Shown: positions 11,708-23,238 of the stretch, piece after piece
Layout: each line of letters starts with the position of its first letter
Numbering within the stretch: position 1 is the stretch's first letter
DNA from: Phlebopus portentosus
Taxonomy: Eukaryota > Basidiomycota > Agaricomycetes > Boletales > Boletinellaceae
DNA: 64,000 nt
Direction of reading: 5' to 3'
NCBI GenBank assembly: GCA_037892935.1
Contig: JAYXKI010000009.1
Span: 1,736,001-1,800,000, forward strand
Notes under the pieces: model-generated
Databases searched by the model: none
Seen by the model: only the letters and a program-made list of their open reading frames with translations
Told to the model about the DNA's origin: nothing
Translations under genes and position numbers: made by a program

Positions 11708-12087
11708 AGCTGAGAGATTAACCTTTTTCTGTCCCTGAATGACGTCAATAGGTATAGTAGGATAGTTGGAATTTGGTCTAGCAATAGTTCATTGACACTT
11801 TATTTCTTGTGTGTCCTTTGAGCTCTTGCCAGTGTCCGATGTCAACTGGCAGCCCTTCAAAAACCCTCCTTCTTGGAATCCTTCTCGAGGGAATGCGAAG
11901 CCTATTCCTTATGTCTTGGTAACTTTGTTCTCTTATCTAGTAGTTCTTCCATCTCTGAATCGCTGCTAATCCCAACTTCCCAGCATTTTAGGAAGTGGCC
12001 AGTCTTGCCAGATTGTCTCTTCTGCACCCATCTCTTGTAGTTAGTTCAGTATCTACGGCTTCCCTGTTGTTCTTGCCCTACATTGTT

Positions 12088-12129
12088 GCAGTCCCGTACA
12101 AAGTGACCTGTTTTGCCACATGCCCAGCA
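12088..12129 (-). pseudogene. Gag zinc knuckle (CCHC)
   Basis: Read on the minus strand these 42 bases give C-W-A-C-G-K-T-G-H-F-V-R-D-C, a perfect C-x2-C-x4-H-x4-C nucleocapsid knuckle. It follows the capsid-like frame at 12,346-12,885 and precedes the protease, marking the end of gag. Confidence 0.85.
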
Positions 12130-12345
12130 TACCCTGGAATTTTCACCTCAGGAACCTCTAGTAAAGCATCTAGACATGTTGATGTCCATAGGCTCACCCA
12201 GAAACTCCACTGGACAATGAGCTTCTGGGGGCACTAGCGTGTATGATACTGCTTGCTCATTTTTAAACATCGGGGTGTATTTCCTATTACTGCCTATTAC
12301 CTTGGCAGCTATCAGACTAGCCTCCAGATTGCTAGTGTTCTCTTG

Positions 12346-12885
12346 CTATTGGGTCAGGTCCCAAGTAGGGTGGTCTGTATTCATAAGCAGGGCCTTTAGG
12401 ATAGCCTGATTGAGTCCTCTCTTGTACTCGTAAATCAGCGCTTGATGATCATAATGACTTAGTAGCCTCATTCTAATGTTGTTAAAGTCCCTGTTATACT
12501 GCTTCACCCATGCCCATTCCTGATAAATCATTCTAATATTTTGCTCAGCTTCTTCTTGAAGTCTAAAAATGCCATTATGGTTGAGCACTAATTCGTTCCA
12601 TAGGTCATCCTCGTCGTCCCATCCACCATTCTTATCAATAACAAGCTCATTGTTCACATTTTGCTTGTAGGTGGAGACTAATTGATTTCTGTTCATAGCC
12701 CATTTGCCGTTAACCCAAGTCTGAGCTTGTCCTCGCAGATATTCCAAAATGATCTTAACCCTCTTTTCTTGGTTGCTCGGATGTTTCTCATTCAACCAGC
12801 TGATCATTTGGTTCTGAAAGTTTTTAAGCAGCTTATAAGGGTTTCCCTTAAACAAGGGATACTTGATAATATCTTTGTTCAACAT
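12346..12885 (-). pseudogene. Gypsy gag capsid-like region
   Basis: The 179-codon frame contains F-K-G-N-P-Y, W-L-N-E, then L-R-G-Q-A-Q-T-W, and later E-W-x-x-x-Y-N-R-D-F, a pattern typical of retrotransposon gag capsids (hydrophobic helices with an A-x-x-W core and Y-x-x-x-F). The frame is truncated at both ends by stops; the sense-strand zinc knuckle lies 217 bases further on. It would form the particle shell. Confidence 0.75.
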
Positions 12886-13216
12886 GTTGCCCTAGACAAA
12901 TTCAACCAACATTTTATGAGTATCACTGAAATTCAGTGCATTATAATAGTACATGGTTTGGTAGCTAAGTTATCCAGCAAGTACCACCTTCGCTTTCCAA
13001 CTAGCCACCTTACCCTTCCTGCCTGGTTGGTTCTTGGGCATCTTCCTTCCTCTTGGCAAGCTCCCAGCTCTAAACAAAGGCCTATCTCCTTTATTCCCGA
13101 GCTTTGAGTCTCTCTTTACTGCTTTCATGTTCCTCACTTTCCTCTTCAGTCTCTCAGTTGTTGTTCGCATCGAAGTATTCTGGTTTCTTGCTGGTTGGCT
13201 CTTCTACATCATGACC

Positions 13217-13567
13217 TCACACCCATACTACTATTGTCATATTCACTACCCCCTGTACTAGCTGTCTGACTACCACATTGGCAGATTCTGGCTGTGCAGG
13301 GCAGTTACTAGGACACAAAATAGGACCATAAATATAGTCAGAGTCAGGGAAATACTTACTTGCTGCTTGGAGCCTCTCTTCTCTCTCTTCCAGTGCCCTA
13401 GCACTTGGAGTAGGCGATCCTGGTGGCAAGTCATGGTGCAGATACTGAATCTTGTTTCTTTTGACATAGTGGCTATTCCATCCCAGTGGCTGAATTGCTA
13501 CTTCAACTAGCTCTCCCTGTTCGTTCCACATGGCCTTATGTATATCTGTTCCATAGCCTGTTGGCAC
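13217..13567 (-). pseudogene. Upstream gag-region frame in gypsy element
   Basis: A 116-codon frame rich in P, G, E and R with a patch reading H-H-D-L-P-P-G-S-P-T-P-S followed by a charged A-L-E-E-R-E-E-R-L segment. It lies 5' of the capsid frame in the element and is probably the N-terminal, disordered part of gag. I do not recognise a named domain. A neighbouring frame at 13,856-14,083 is of the same character. Confidence 0.45.
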
Positions 13568-14748
13568 TATGGGGTCTGCCTTTCATGTCTCCCCATCAGC
13601 AGAAGGTGGTCCTCATCTATTGTTGGATGGCCAAGGGTGTAGTGGCTTGGGCATTACCTCTCTCAGCAATGCTTCTACTTGCTGGTCCAGGCTTCCAGGT
13701 TAGGTGTCTGTGGAGACATAATCTAGGAGATCTTCTTTAACTTTGATGTTACTTTTAACTTCTTGTTCCTCTTGGGCAAGCGCAGCAGGTGCTACCAGCC
13801 CCTCTTGTCTGGCTACTTCTTCAGTGTAGCTTCTAAATATCTCTGCTTCTTGTTGTCACACTTGTGATGACAGTTGTCTATTATAATTTGCTGTAGTTTC
13901 TGGTTCTCTGCTCTGGTAGATGATCTCAACTACCTGATCAACAAAGCATTCACCTGGAGTGCCCACCATGTTCGTATGAGTGATCAGACCTGGCATCTGG
14001 TCATTGTCAGAGTCCGAGCTTATGCTTGCGAAGCGATTTGCTAGACGCAGGCCTCTATCTTGCAGTGAAGAGTCCGGGCTCAACCTTGCCCCTCCTTATC
14101 TCGCTTGTTATGTGAGGTAGGATTGGCAAAGCCTGAGGGTTTGCTGAATCTGACAAATACCTTCTGTGACCAAGTACTGGGCTGCAATTTCTTCCTCCGC
14201 ATTGCTGATTCAAGCTCGAATGGCTTCTACCTGTTCTACCAAATAGCTAGCCTGAGTGTGCAGCTGTAGAAAATCTACACCGCACATTCGAACAACCTCT
14301 TACTGGGAGTTAACCATCTGTTGGACAAGGGCTGACTGACTGCCCTGAATGGCTGTTGAGACTGCTCCCAGAATTCAAGCTTGCAGTAGATCAAATACGA
14401 AGTTGAGTCATACATCTCATAGTTCGCCTTCCTGTCTGGCATTCGCATTGACTGCCTCAGTGACCTGATCTCCAACATGACCCAGAATATGTGATAAGAA
14501 GTCCCCAAGTGTCTGTCTTTCTATGGTAAGGTTCTCGAAGTATTAAGAGCTCATGTCATAGAGTTGAGCAACAGAAGTAGTGAGAGTTTGGAGGGACCAA
14601 TCAACACTTGTAAATCAGAGATCGAGATTGATGACAGAGTGTCGGAGGGCAGAGATAACTTCATTGGGTTGCCCATTAGTGCTGACCATTCTGTCTAGGC
14701 ATCCGTGTAGACTATTGAGTCATTCTCCAATGTGAGCCAGAGCAGATT

Positions 14749-15213
14749 CTATGCATTCTCCAGGTCCGAGTTGAGGAACTGCCAGTCGTTGAGTTTAGAG
14801 TAAAAATTTCTGACTGGCACAATAGAATGGGGAACTTCCTTCACTGTCTTGCCATTCCACCTACGTCCATAACATTCTAAAGCCTCAAAGAAGGCTGACT
14901 CTACCTCGGAGTTGTTGAGTAACAATAAATACCAGGGAAGAAAACCAGATGACGCAGAGTGTAAACCAGAGACTAGTTCAACCAACTTGCCACAGTTCCA
15001 TCGGTGACATAGCTGTTTAGCACCAGAGTAGTTGCCTAAGTATACTTGTAGGAGGACTTGGTGGAGGAAATGTGAGTGTTCAAATAGGGTGTATTCAAAC
15101 ACTTTATATTCTTGGCACAGAGTGAGTAGTTCCTCTTCAGTGGGTGTCAGACCTCTGAGTGCTTCCCAGTTGACACCGTGTCCATTCAACAGATTGTCCA
15201 CGTATACAAGCAA
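14749..15213 (-). pseudogene. Unassigned leader ORF in the gypsy element
   Basis: A 154-codon frame lies just inside the 5' LTR and well upstream of gag. It is hydrophobic/acidic mixed, with a W-x-x-L-R-G-L-T-P-T-E-E-E-L-L-T-L core and many aromatic residues, and shows none of the usual retroelement motifs. Most gypsy elements have no ORF here, so it may be an extra gene, part of a very long gag or a captured host fragment. The tail (about 14,749-14,800) looks compositionally like the rest. Confidence 0.5.
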
Positions 15214-15575
15214 GAACTTCCTCCCAACTCTTTCATGTCTTTTGGCAGTGATTCGAAGCTCCAGGGCAGATAGTATAACTGACCGGTAGGGTTCTAGGAT
15301 AGGGGTGTTTGAGTGCTTCTTACCTCGATAGAAGTTTATTGTGCAAAATGCTGCATCTACTTCTTTTTTGAATGTATGGAGTGCTCTAACAAAACTCTAA
15401 TGGAGTGTGTAAGCCTGCTTTAGCTGTCAATGATACGCTTATCGGTGATTAGCTAATTTGTATAACAGGCACAGAAGAAACCCTCCCAGGGCAGAGCAAT
15501 ACTTACTGATCGATAGTAGGTATTGCACTATGAAACAGTAAGATTGATTATCTCAGAGTTAGAGCAAAATTATAA

Positions 15576-17188
15576 TGTTAGGACCAGTGTTGTGGACAAG
15601 GTGGGTAGTCTGAGCATATCAGAACAAGTTCCTGCTTCCTCCTTCTGACAATGTATAATTGGAGAGTAGAGTAGCAAAGGTTAGATGTACTAATAAGAAG
15701 TGAGCTACAGACTTAAGCTTAACTCAGCAGTAGAGCAGAGGTTCAATTAAAGGGGTACAGTTATGATTGAGAGTATAAAATAATTTTGCTGAGGGACAAC
15801 ACCCTGCTCAGCTGGTGCCTTAAATAAACTTTCTACTGATTACTACCAACTACCAAATACTACCAACCATGTCTTGCCATTGGTCAGGACAATATGTTTC
15901 AGCAGGTGTCACCACCACTGCCTACTACCTGTGTCGCCACCAAGTTCTAGCACCCAGTGTCACCACCGCTCCTAGAGGCTGGTAGTACTACCAATTACTT
16001 CCTTTCATATTAAGCTGGCTTTTATTTACCTCCGTTGCTCTAAAGCTTCTTCTGCACTTCTTCTGATCATCATTTCTATCACATGTTAATCCTATCTGCC
16101 AATCCTCCCATGAGAGACTTCTTTCATGTGCCAAGATCTTGCTTCTCCAGCACTCTGTTTCCTAAGCTAAGCTTCTGCTGCTAATCTTCTATCATGGGGC
16201 TGACTGTAATCTCAGGATTTGGAATTGGCAGTTCCTGCTGATCTTCTGAGGTTAATCTCAGCAGCTGTGTAAACTTGGCAGATACCCTTCTGTGCCATGC
16301 CGCTATGCTAATATCAGAGTACTGTAGTTCGACGCCTATTGTTAACCTAAACTGTTGTCCCAAGTGATTCGTTTCACGCTATTCATCTACTATAACAACT
16401 CCTTCTTTCGATCATTTCTATGCTTCTAGCATACATTCTATCGCTTCTTCTGTAAGACTTTCAACATCTGATGATGGCCTGTAATATACTGGCCAATCAA
16501 CTTCCACTACAGTATTTTGACACAAGGTCTGGTGTCAATGCTAATTGATCTAAGCTCTCACACAGACCTTCAATGTATAGATATCCCTATCACTGAGCCA
16601 TATGAATACCTCATGATCATATGCATACATTCTGTGGTTCGGCAATAGTTAGTCAAACATTCATTCTGAGGGTCTGAGCTTATGTCAAATCTTAGCATTG
16701 GCTGCCTCCCTTGTTACTAAGTGCTCCATGAAGTTCTTGAGGAGCCACTTCGAAAGAACCCAACTCCTTTGGTATGCCAAATAGCAGTTTGTACACACTA
16801 AGCTTTCATGAACAAAGCGTCTGGTTGCACCACGATGATAGTGTCTCTTCTATAGGAGTTCTACGTATCTTGCAATATTTCGGTCTTCCATCTGTATGTA
16901 ACTTCATTCTGGTGGAGGAGTATGTCCAATGTGCATTCTAGATAATCCTGCCTGCAAATCATATGGGTCCTCCCTCTTGTCACATTCATCTTCATAATAT
17001 CATTAACTGGGTTTCTCTGGAACATCTTCAGTAGCTACCTCCCCAGGTACTTGCTGCATTAGTGGGCGAGAATTGCCTTCACTATTCTGTCTCTAAAGCC
17101 TTTCAAAATGCTCTTGATTAGGCTGCATAATTTGGTGCGTAAAGTATCTAATTCTATGTCGTATCAGGTATCCACAATTTTTGTAACA
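15576..17188 (-). repeat. Gypsy 5' LTR (right copy)
   Basis: The block begins TGTTAGGACCAGTG and ends TTTGTAACA, matching the left LTR base for base apart from point changes and the foldback insertion. It is followed by the target duplicate gcttc at 17,189-17,193. Because coding runs on the minus strand this is the promoter-bearing 5' LTR. No clear primer-binding site could be assigned in the bases just inside it. Confidence 0.92.
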
Positions 17189-17193
17189 GCTTC

Positions 17194-18330
17194 AATAGTA
17201 GATAGAGTGACAAAGGGTATTCTAGCATATTAATAATATACTATCTTTGTGACAGACTGATAGAGTGTCTAAAGCAGTCTCTTTGAATGTAGACTCCTAA
17301 TAGAAATAAGGTTGGGCCTAACTCATGCAGTTTAAAGTGCTCGGCCAGTTCATCTCTGACAGACTTATACTGCTGGTTAGACTTTACAGCAATAGTCATG
17401 TCATTAATATAGACTGGGATAATGATATGCACTTCATCTCTGTTGTACACTAAAATGCTGTAATCATAGCACACTAACTTGAAGCCCATACTCTTCATTA
17501 CTAAATCAAGCTTCTTATATCATTAGTGGCCAGCCTGCTTAAGGCCATAAATTGACTTGATCAGCTAAAGTAGTTCTCAAATTCTTCAGGCTAGTTCATG
17601 TAGATATCATACTCCATCTTACTATTGAGAAAGCAGTAGAGATGTTAACACTATACAGCTCAAGGTCTTTAAATGCAACTAATGCTAGGATAGCTTTAAG
17701 TGCAGCCTATTTAGCTGTAGGAGCAAACACCTAAAAGAACTCAAGACCTAGTCACTGTAAGAAGCTCTTGGCTACTAGCCTTACCTTGTATCTATTTATA
17801 GACCTATCTGCCTTATGCTTGAGCTTGAACACCCATCTGCATCCAATAGGCTTTCTGCCAGGAGGTAATCATACTGGCTCAAAAGTGCCATTCTCAATTA
17901 GACTAACAAATTCCTCTATGACTGTCTTTTTCTAAAGGTCTACATCAGAGTGTCTTTTGATGTCCTTCCACTGATAGGGTTCAGAACTGATGTGTTGCAC
18001 ATCTTATGTAGAGAACACATGCTTAGAGTAATTGGATGTCTGAAATATATATTTTAGAGCATCCTTATAAAATAAATAGATGTCCTCTAGTCCTGCATTA
18101 GCATCAAAATCTGTTAAGTCAGCAAACATCAGTGCTTCAGCTTATAACTCTTTTTTTGATATGATGTCCAGTTTATCAGGTGAGTCACTGTTCATCTTAG
18201 CATCCTACTTTGGCTGCTCTACAACATCTGGCTAAGCTGCAAAGTCAGTATTAGAAGTAGTATCAGGTGTAGTATCAGGTACAGTTAGCTCTATTAAGTT
18301 GAAGTTAAAGTACTATAGCAGAATAGGAGA
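17194..18330 (-). pseudogene. Ty1/copia integrase end and RT (copy B, proximal part)
   Basis: Minus-strand translation gives G-C-R-W-V-F-K-L-K, then R-Y-K-V-R-L-V-A-K near 17,800, the start of copia RT, then the catalytic box as Y-I-N-D-M near 17,400 (usual Y-V-D-D-M) and L-G-V-Y-I-Q-R-D, ending near 17,230. After M-L-E the reading jumps straight to the P-F-V-T-L-S-T segment of RNase H, so about 200 residues are missing. The gypsy insertion separates it from its RNase H tail at 3,017-3,367. Confidence 0.78.
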
Positions 18331-20360
18331 GCCTGGCACACATCTAGGAAGGTGCTGTCTAATATAGTCCACATCCTACCAGCCAGTAGTGTGATATCTT
18401 GTATTTGACTACTGCATAGAGAACACTTATGATGTTCAGAATCCACCCATTAAGAGTGATCAATTGGATGTTTAAGCTATTTAGTTAAAATTTATAAAAG
18501 CTGGCTTAGCTAGCTCATCATACTAAGCCTAGGCACAAGAAATAAATTGAAGAATTTAAAGCTAACCCTGATGCCTCCCAAGCTTTGATCTAATATGATA
18601 CACTCCAGCTTTTCCTCTTTATATTCTATATGTATTTATATTTTATTTTATACCCTATAATCTTTATACTTGCCAGTTTCTAGATATACTCACCTCATCT
18701 TTTATCCTTTATACTTTCTTTTATGATATGTCTTCCAATTTCTCTTTAATATGCTCCCTAACACCTCTGAGGCTCAGATTTAAATAATGTTATAAATAGA
18801 CATACTACTTATAGTAGTAGAGTAGTTTAGTCTGGACTAGAAACCTAGCTCTAGCTATAGTTGAGATTCATTGGGCTCTTTCTATACTCACTTTGACTCT
18901 TTGTCTCTTCTAAATATATAATAGTTTTGTCTCATACACTTTGTATCTTCTGCTCTGTAGTTGTACCTGAGCTCAGTATGATCAGCTCAACTTGTATTGC
19001 AGCTTATGACTCCTATCTCTCTTTCATATGCCCCTATGCAAAGTCTTACCCAAGTTCTTTACATGTTACTTTGTTCTGCATTATATCACTCTGTATCATA
19101 TTGTAACTTATCATAACTCGTCATATCATATTAGATTCTTGTAAAGATCACCATCATATCATCAGTGCTTAGGGAAGTCCTTCTTTAAGCTTTGTCTCAT
19201 TATTTACTGTCTCCAGAGTTTAAATTAATTAAAGAATTACCTGTGAGAATATTATTTATTTTTACACTGCTACCACTGGTCCCCCTTGCTTTAACTTCTC
19301 CTGCTTTGTTTCTTTGCTTATCTCCTTTGATCTAATCTTCTCCTTGCATATATCCAGTAGCCTTTAGTCCTATATTCCTCTATCTCTTCTGAAACTACTT
19401 CAGAACTCAGCTCAATATATTAGACCCACTCTAGTATTCACCCAAAGTCACCCTCTTTCTACTCTTTATTCCTTTCAGAACTGCTTTAGAACCCAGCTCA
19501 ACATATTAGACCTACTCTAGTATTTACTCAAAGTTACCTCCTTTCTACCTATTTATCTTGATCTTACAGAACAGTCACCTAGAACTGTAACACTTCTCTG
19601 CTAACAAACAGTCCACAGGAGTTCCAGCAGATTGACTCAATTCAAATACCTATCACTAAACTCATTAATATAGCAGATAACAAATATGAGGATGAAGAAA
19701 ATACCCTAATTGAACTAGAAGATAATGATGTTTCTGATGCCCAGTTGGAATCTAAAAATCTCAACTTATAAACACCATTCAGATATAATACTCTCTATGC
19801 AAACTACTAACATTCCCTTTCTATTAGATCTTCTTCAATTATTCATCTCCTTTTTTTTTCTCTCTTAATTTTCTCTTAATCTTTTCCTTCTTTCAATTTA
19901 CTCACATTCAACTGCATTATAGACTCTTAGAAAGTGTTCACACTAACTGAGATATATGTTTAAGCACATTTTCACCTTCATACACTCAGTTATAAATCAC
20001 AACCTAGTGTAATATTGTGCAAAATGGCACAACTAGCTTATTTCTTTTCTTATTCCTTTCGACCTCTAAATCACCACTTAATTTCTCTAATCTTCCATTT
20101 TCTTATATTTTACTCCTCATTCTTCTATTTTTTTGACCTTATCTCATTTTACTTTCACTCAAAAATCATCCAAACTGTAAACAAAAATTTATAACATTCA
20201 AAAATATATAAAAACTATATATATACAAAGTCCAAATTATTTTTTTCTTTTTCTTCTTTTTCTTTATTTTTTTTTATTCATCCCATGAGGGGACACTAGA
20301 CAAAAAGTATTGTTTTAATACATTTTACCCCCTCTCATCACTTCTCTTTCTCCTTACTCT
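18331..20360. other. AT-rich stretch, no gene recognised
   Basis: This 2 kb is pyrimidine-rich on the plus strand, with long T runs, and has no open frame over 60 codons. I saw no transposon domain in it. The only structure is a direct tandem duplication near 19.4-19.55 kb. It probably contains the missing left end of the mariner-like element whose transposase starts at about 20.4 kb, but no terminal repeat could be located. Confidence 0.5.
19387..19558. repeat. Two-copy tandem repeat, about 86-base unit
   Basis: The phrase CAGCTCAAYATATTAGACC recurs 86 bases apart (19,408 and 19,494), and the flanking bases align over the whole unit with C/T differences. It lies in non-coding AT-rich DNA, consistent with replication slippage or a decayed transposon subrepeat. 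Confidence 0.7.
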
Positions 20361-20369
20361 TCCTCCTCA

Positions 20370-21480
20370 CCCCTTATTACCTTTTTTAATGCATTGATCT
20401 TAGCTAGCATTTCTTCTATCAGGTTGCACAGTTGATCTGTAGCATGAAACAATACCTCTCTAAGGCTACCATCTAGAAATAGATAGCACTCTTATCTATC
20501 TCAATAACTAACTCCTCAATGTTACTTACCTTAAGGATAGACATTAGTACATGCTGCGACTTGCATTGCTAGTGAGACAGACCAAGATTCGATGAGCTCC
20601 CAAATCTTGGGAGCCTTGTATATTGGGCAGTTGTCCATCACAATGACTGATTAATTACTGGGGAAGGGATGCATTTTGTCCAACAGGCCAGTGATGAATT
20701 CTGTGAATAATTTGGTATTGAATGCACCCTGTACAATAGTACAGTCGATTGTCCTATTAAGGCTGATAGCTGGCAAGATGGAGAAGCTAACAGAGTGAAT
20801 CAGAAGCTTGCGACATGCTACAAGAGGCAGAATCACTGTTTTCCCCTATTGAAAAACTGCTTGTAACATGCACAGCAACCCTCAAGGGCCCAAGCAGTGT
20901 TGCAAAGAAAAGCTTGCCGATTGCAAGCACTCTTATCGACAAACACCAGCTGTTCTGCTGTATACTGAGAGGCAATATGTGCGACGTACTGCACATGCAG
21001 AGTCTCATTCCACTTGAGAGCCCTTTTTAATAACTAGACAACGACGATTTCAGTTTGCATGGACTGTATAGGGAAGCAAAGTGACAGAGACAGCCACCTT
21101 CTTAAGTGTGAAACCAGCATGCAGCAAGAACCTGTGTATAGTCACATCTGAGATCTCCTTCTCCCATCTTTTCTAGAGTAGTAGCCTCAACTCATTGATG
21201 TAACAGTTATTGAGATTGCTTAGTGACCCAAAAAGGAACTATGTAGTGTGAACCAACAGCTACCAGGACAGGTTTCAACATGTGTATACCTTGGTGTGGA
21301 TATAATCAAGCACTTGAGGCCTTCTATGAAAACTAAGTTCATGTGCAGCAATAGTCCCATTGCACTTGAACTCTCATATTATCTAGAAAACTGTTGTCTT
21401 GGGTATGTCAGTCAAGGCTATGATCTGAGAGGTGCTGAGTTTCTTGTTCATAGTGATGATGCATTTCCGTAAATTGTTAG
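20370..21480 (-). pseudogene. Tc1/mariner-type (DDE_3) transposase, decayed
   Basis: Read in several frames on the minus strand the segment gives D-V-T-I-H-R-F-L (helix-turn-helix end) near 21,140, then Y-T-A-E-Q-L-V-F-V-D-K-S near 20,940 (first catalytic D, usually D-E-S), then I-L-P-A-I-S-L with T-I-V-Q-G-A-F near 20,730, and V-I-V-M-D-N-C-P near 20,640 (second catalytic D). That order is characteristic of fungal IS630/Tc1/mariner transposases. Stops and frameshifts are throughout, so it is inactive. It is the likely former source of transposase for the foldback element at 4,910-5,994, since the element ends match. Confidence 0.82.
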
Positions 21481-22499
21481 ACAGCCATCTGCTACGTCGC
21501 CGGAGTTGCATGAATGAATGCTCAATATGAGCTGTAGAGATGGTGACTGTGAAGATAGTGATAGCTTGAGATCAAGTAGCAACTCGACACATGAGTTAAC
21601 CTTTCATTCTCACATGTGTCACTGCCTCCTATCTCTTTGCTGTGGTGCCTCATCTCTCGTGATGGTCTGTCCCCAACAACTGGGAGTCTCTTATGCCTGT
21701 AGGTAATGAGAGATTGATGAGGATGAGGAGGGAACTGTGGACAAGTGATGAGAGCTGCTGTGCAGGGAGATGCTGTGTACAAAAGACTATCGTCATGTGC
21801 ATACACTTGTGTTTCTCTAAGAGATGTTTCTGCAGCCCTGGCAGGCATGCTCAGTTTGGTTATAGCAGGAGTGCATGATGGCTGAGCTGACTTTGTTCGC
21901 TCTCACCCAGATATGATTTTGGGTGACATTTCAGCAGAGGATAGTCACCGAGGTGGTTTCAAGTCTGATTGGTAGATAGTATATGTAATATAGCCACACC
22001 CAAGCCTAACTCAGCTCAGCTACTATCTTGGCTGAAAGCACCTATGCTGCTGTCTTTTTAGCAAAAACAATCAGATTTTTTGGTGTCTGAATGCATGAGT
22101 TATGACAGATGCAATGAAGTAGGGAAGAGTTCTGCGAGCAGGAGTAACAACAAACCACTCAGTTTCACTACCACAATCATGTCAGAGAGCCTCGAGGAGT
22201 TGCATACAGGTGCCCACTGGGCTGGCCTGATTTATTAAACTTGAATCAGATTTTTTCGGATAATGTTGGGCAAGCTATGATTTTTACACTAAATGGAGGG
22301 CATGACAAGGATTTAGCATTATGATGCTATCTTTTTAGTAGCAAAGTACATACTCAACAAAACCCAGACATTTTTATATGTACTGGAGTGCATTTTTGAG
22401 CAGGTTTTTTACATAGTTATATCAGATTTTTATGTGCTGTATTGACTGAGATATTCACTATTTTGTTTTTTTTGCTCATCCAGGATGCACTTTGCATTA

Positions 22500-22548
22500 A
22501 AAATACATGTGATTTTCCAAATTGCCAACAATTTTGGAATTAGCTGTA
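22500..22548. repeat. Right terminal inverted repeat of the mariner-like element
   Basis: On the minus strand from 22,546 the sequence begins CAGCTAATTCCAAAATTG and continues TTGGCAAT. It is followed by TA at 22,547-22,548. The foldback element ends with CAGCTAGTTGCAAAATTG then TTGGCAAT, so the two share a family-specific terminus. The opposite end, expected left of 20.4 kb, was not found. Confidence 0.7.
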
Positions 22549-23236
22549 GCAATTTCAGCATGAGTGAGAGAAGAATTAGCAAGTTTAAGTATAACTTCAC
22601 ATTGAGCAGGAGTAGTATTCAAATTATCAGAAAATTTGGGCATAATTAGTTTAATGGTTATTGTGGTAGAAGGCAAAAGGGGTTGTGTTGAGACATGAGA
22701 TGTAACAAAATTTTTGTCATGTGGCTGTACTATGTACATACTTGCTAGTTTTTTTTTCTGGGATGGATTGATTACAGCATATTTAGAAAACCTTGACAGT
22801 GTCAACTTTTTATATTTTTTTTTGCTTAGCCCCAGCTGTCCAGTTTGGAAAAGCCATGTACTCACAACTTCCATGTGAACCCAAATGATAGACGTTATCA
22901 ACTATATAAGAGACACATTTTGCAGACTGGGAACTCTGTGTCCTGTACAGACTGCATGACCTGTTTAATACCAGTATAGCTTTGCAATGCTTGTGTTTGC
23001 TAGTATTGCAAGAGGGATAATGAGCTGTGGTGAGAAGTGAGGTGGGGATGACAAGCATACATGCAATATGACTGGTCATGCAATTCATATAAAATGAGCA
23101 GCTGAGGATTTCCCACAAGGCAGGACCCTGAGCAAAAAATATATATGAAAAGTTGACACTGTCAAGGTTTTCTGAACATGCTGTAAGAGATGCAGCAAAA
23201 GCTGAGAATTTTCAAGAAGGATCACCTAATAGTAAG
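22549..23236 (-). pseudogene. Unidentified coding remnant split by a small TIR element
   Basis: The minus-strand frame through 22,549-22,770 reads about 75 residues without a stop (including V-Q-P-H-D-K-N-F and T-P-A-Q-C-E-V-I-L-K-L-A) and continues on the far side of the insertion at 23,187-23,236. I do not recognise the family. It may be a transposon accessory ORF or a decayed gene. Confidence 0.4.
22775..23183. mobile_element. MITE with TA target duplication
   Basis: The 409-base element ends in inverted repeats of about 45 bases whose inner core AAAACCTTGACAGTGTCAAC occurs on both sides in opposite orientation. TA flanks both ends (22,773-22,774 and 23,184-23,185). It has no transposase. 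Open frames crossing it are accidental. Confidence 0.85.
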
Positions 23237-23238
23237 TA

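Larger units (their letters stand above)
3368..17188 (-). mobile_element. Ty3/gypsy chromovirus-type LTR retrotransposon, decayed
   Basis: Two LTRs of about 1.61 kb (3,368-6,068, carrying an insertion, and 15,576-17,188) begin TGTTAGGACC and end TAACA. The flanks repeat a perfect 5-base target site, gcttc, at 3,363-3,367 and 17,189-17,193. Minus-strand order of coding remnants is gag, zinc knuckle, protease, RT, RNase H, integrase, chromodomain, the Ty3/gypsy order. A polypurine tract abuts the left LTR, which is therefore the 3' LTR. Every domain carries stops or frameshifts, many of them TGG to TAG or CAA/CAG to stop, so it cannot move by itself. The full span is 13.8 kb, or about 12.7 kb without the later foldback insertion, long for a fungal gypsy element. 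It lies inside an older copia remnant. Confidence 0.93.

Noticed and set aside
18331..20360. Left end of the mariner-like element
   Set aside because: No CAGCTARTT-type terminus could be found, so no boundary was assigned.
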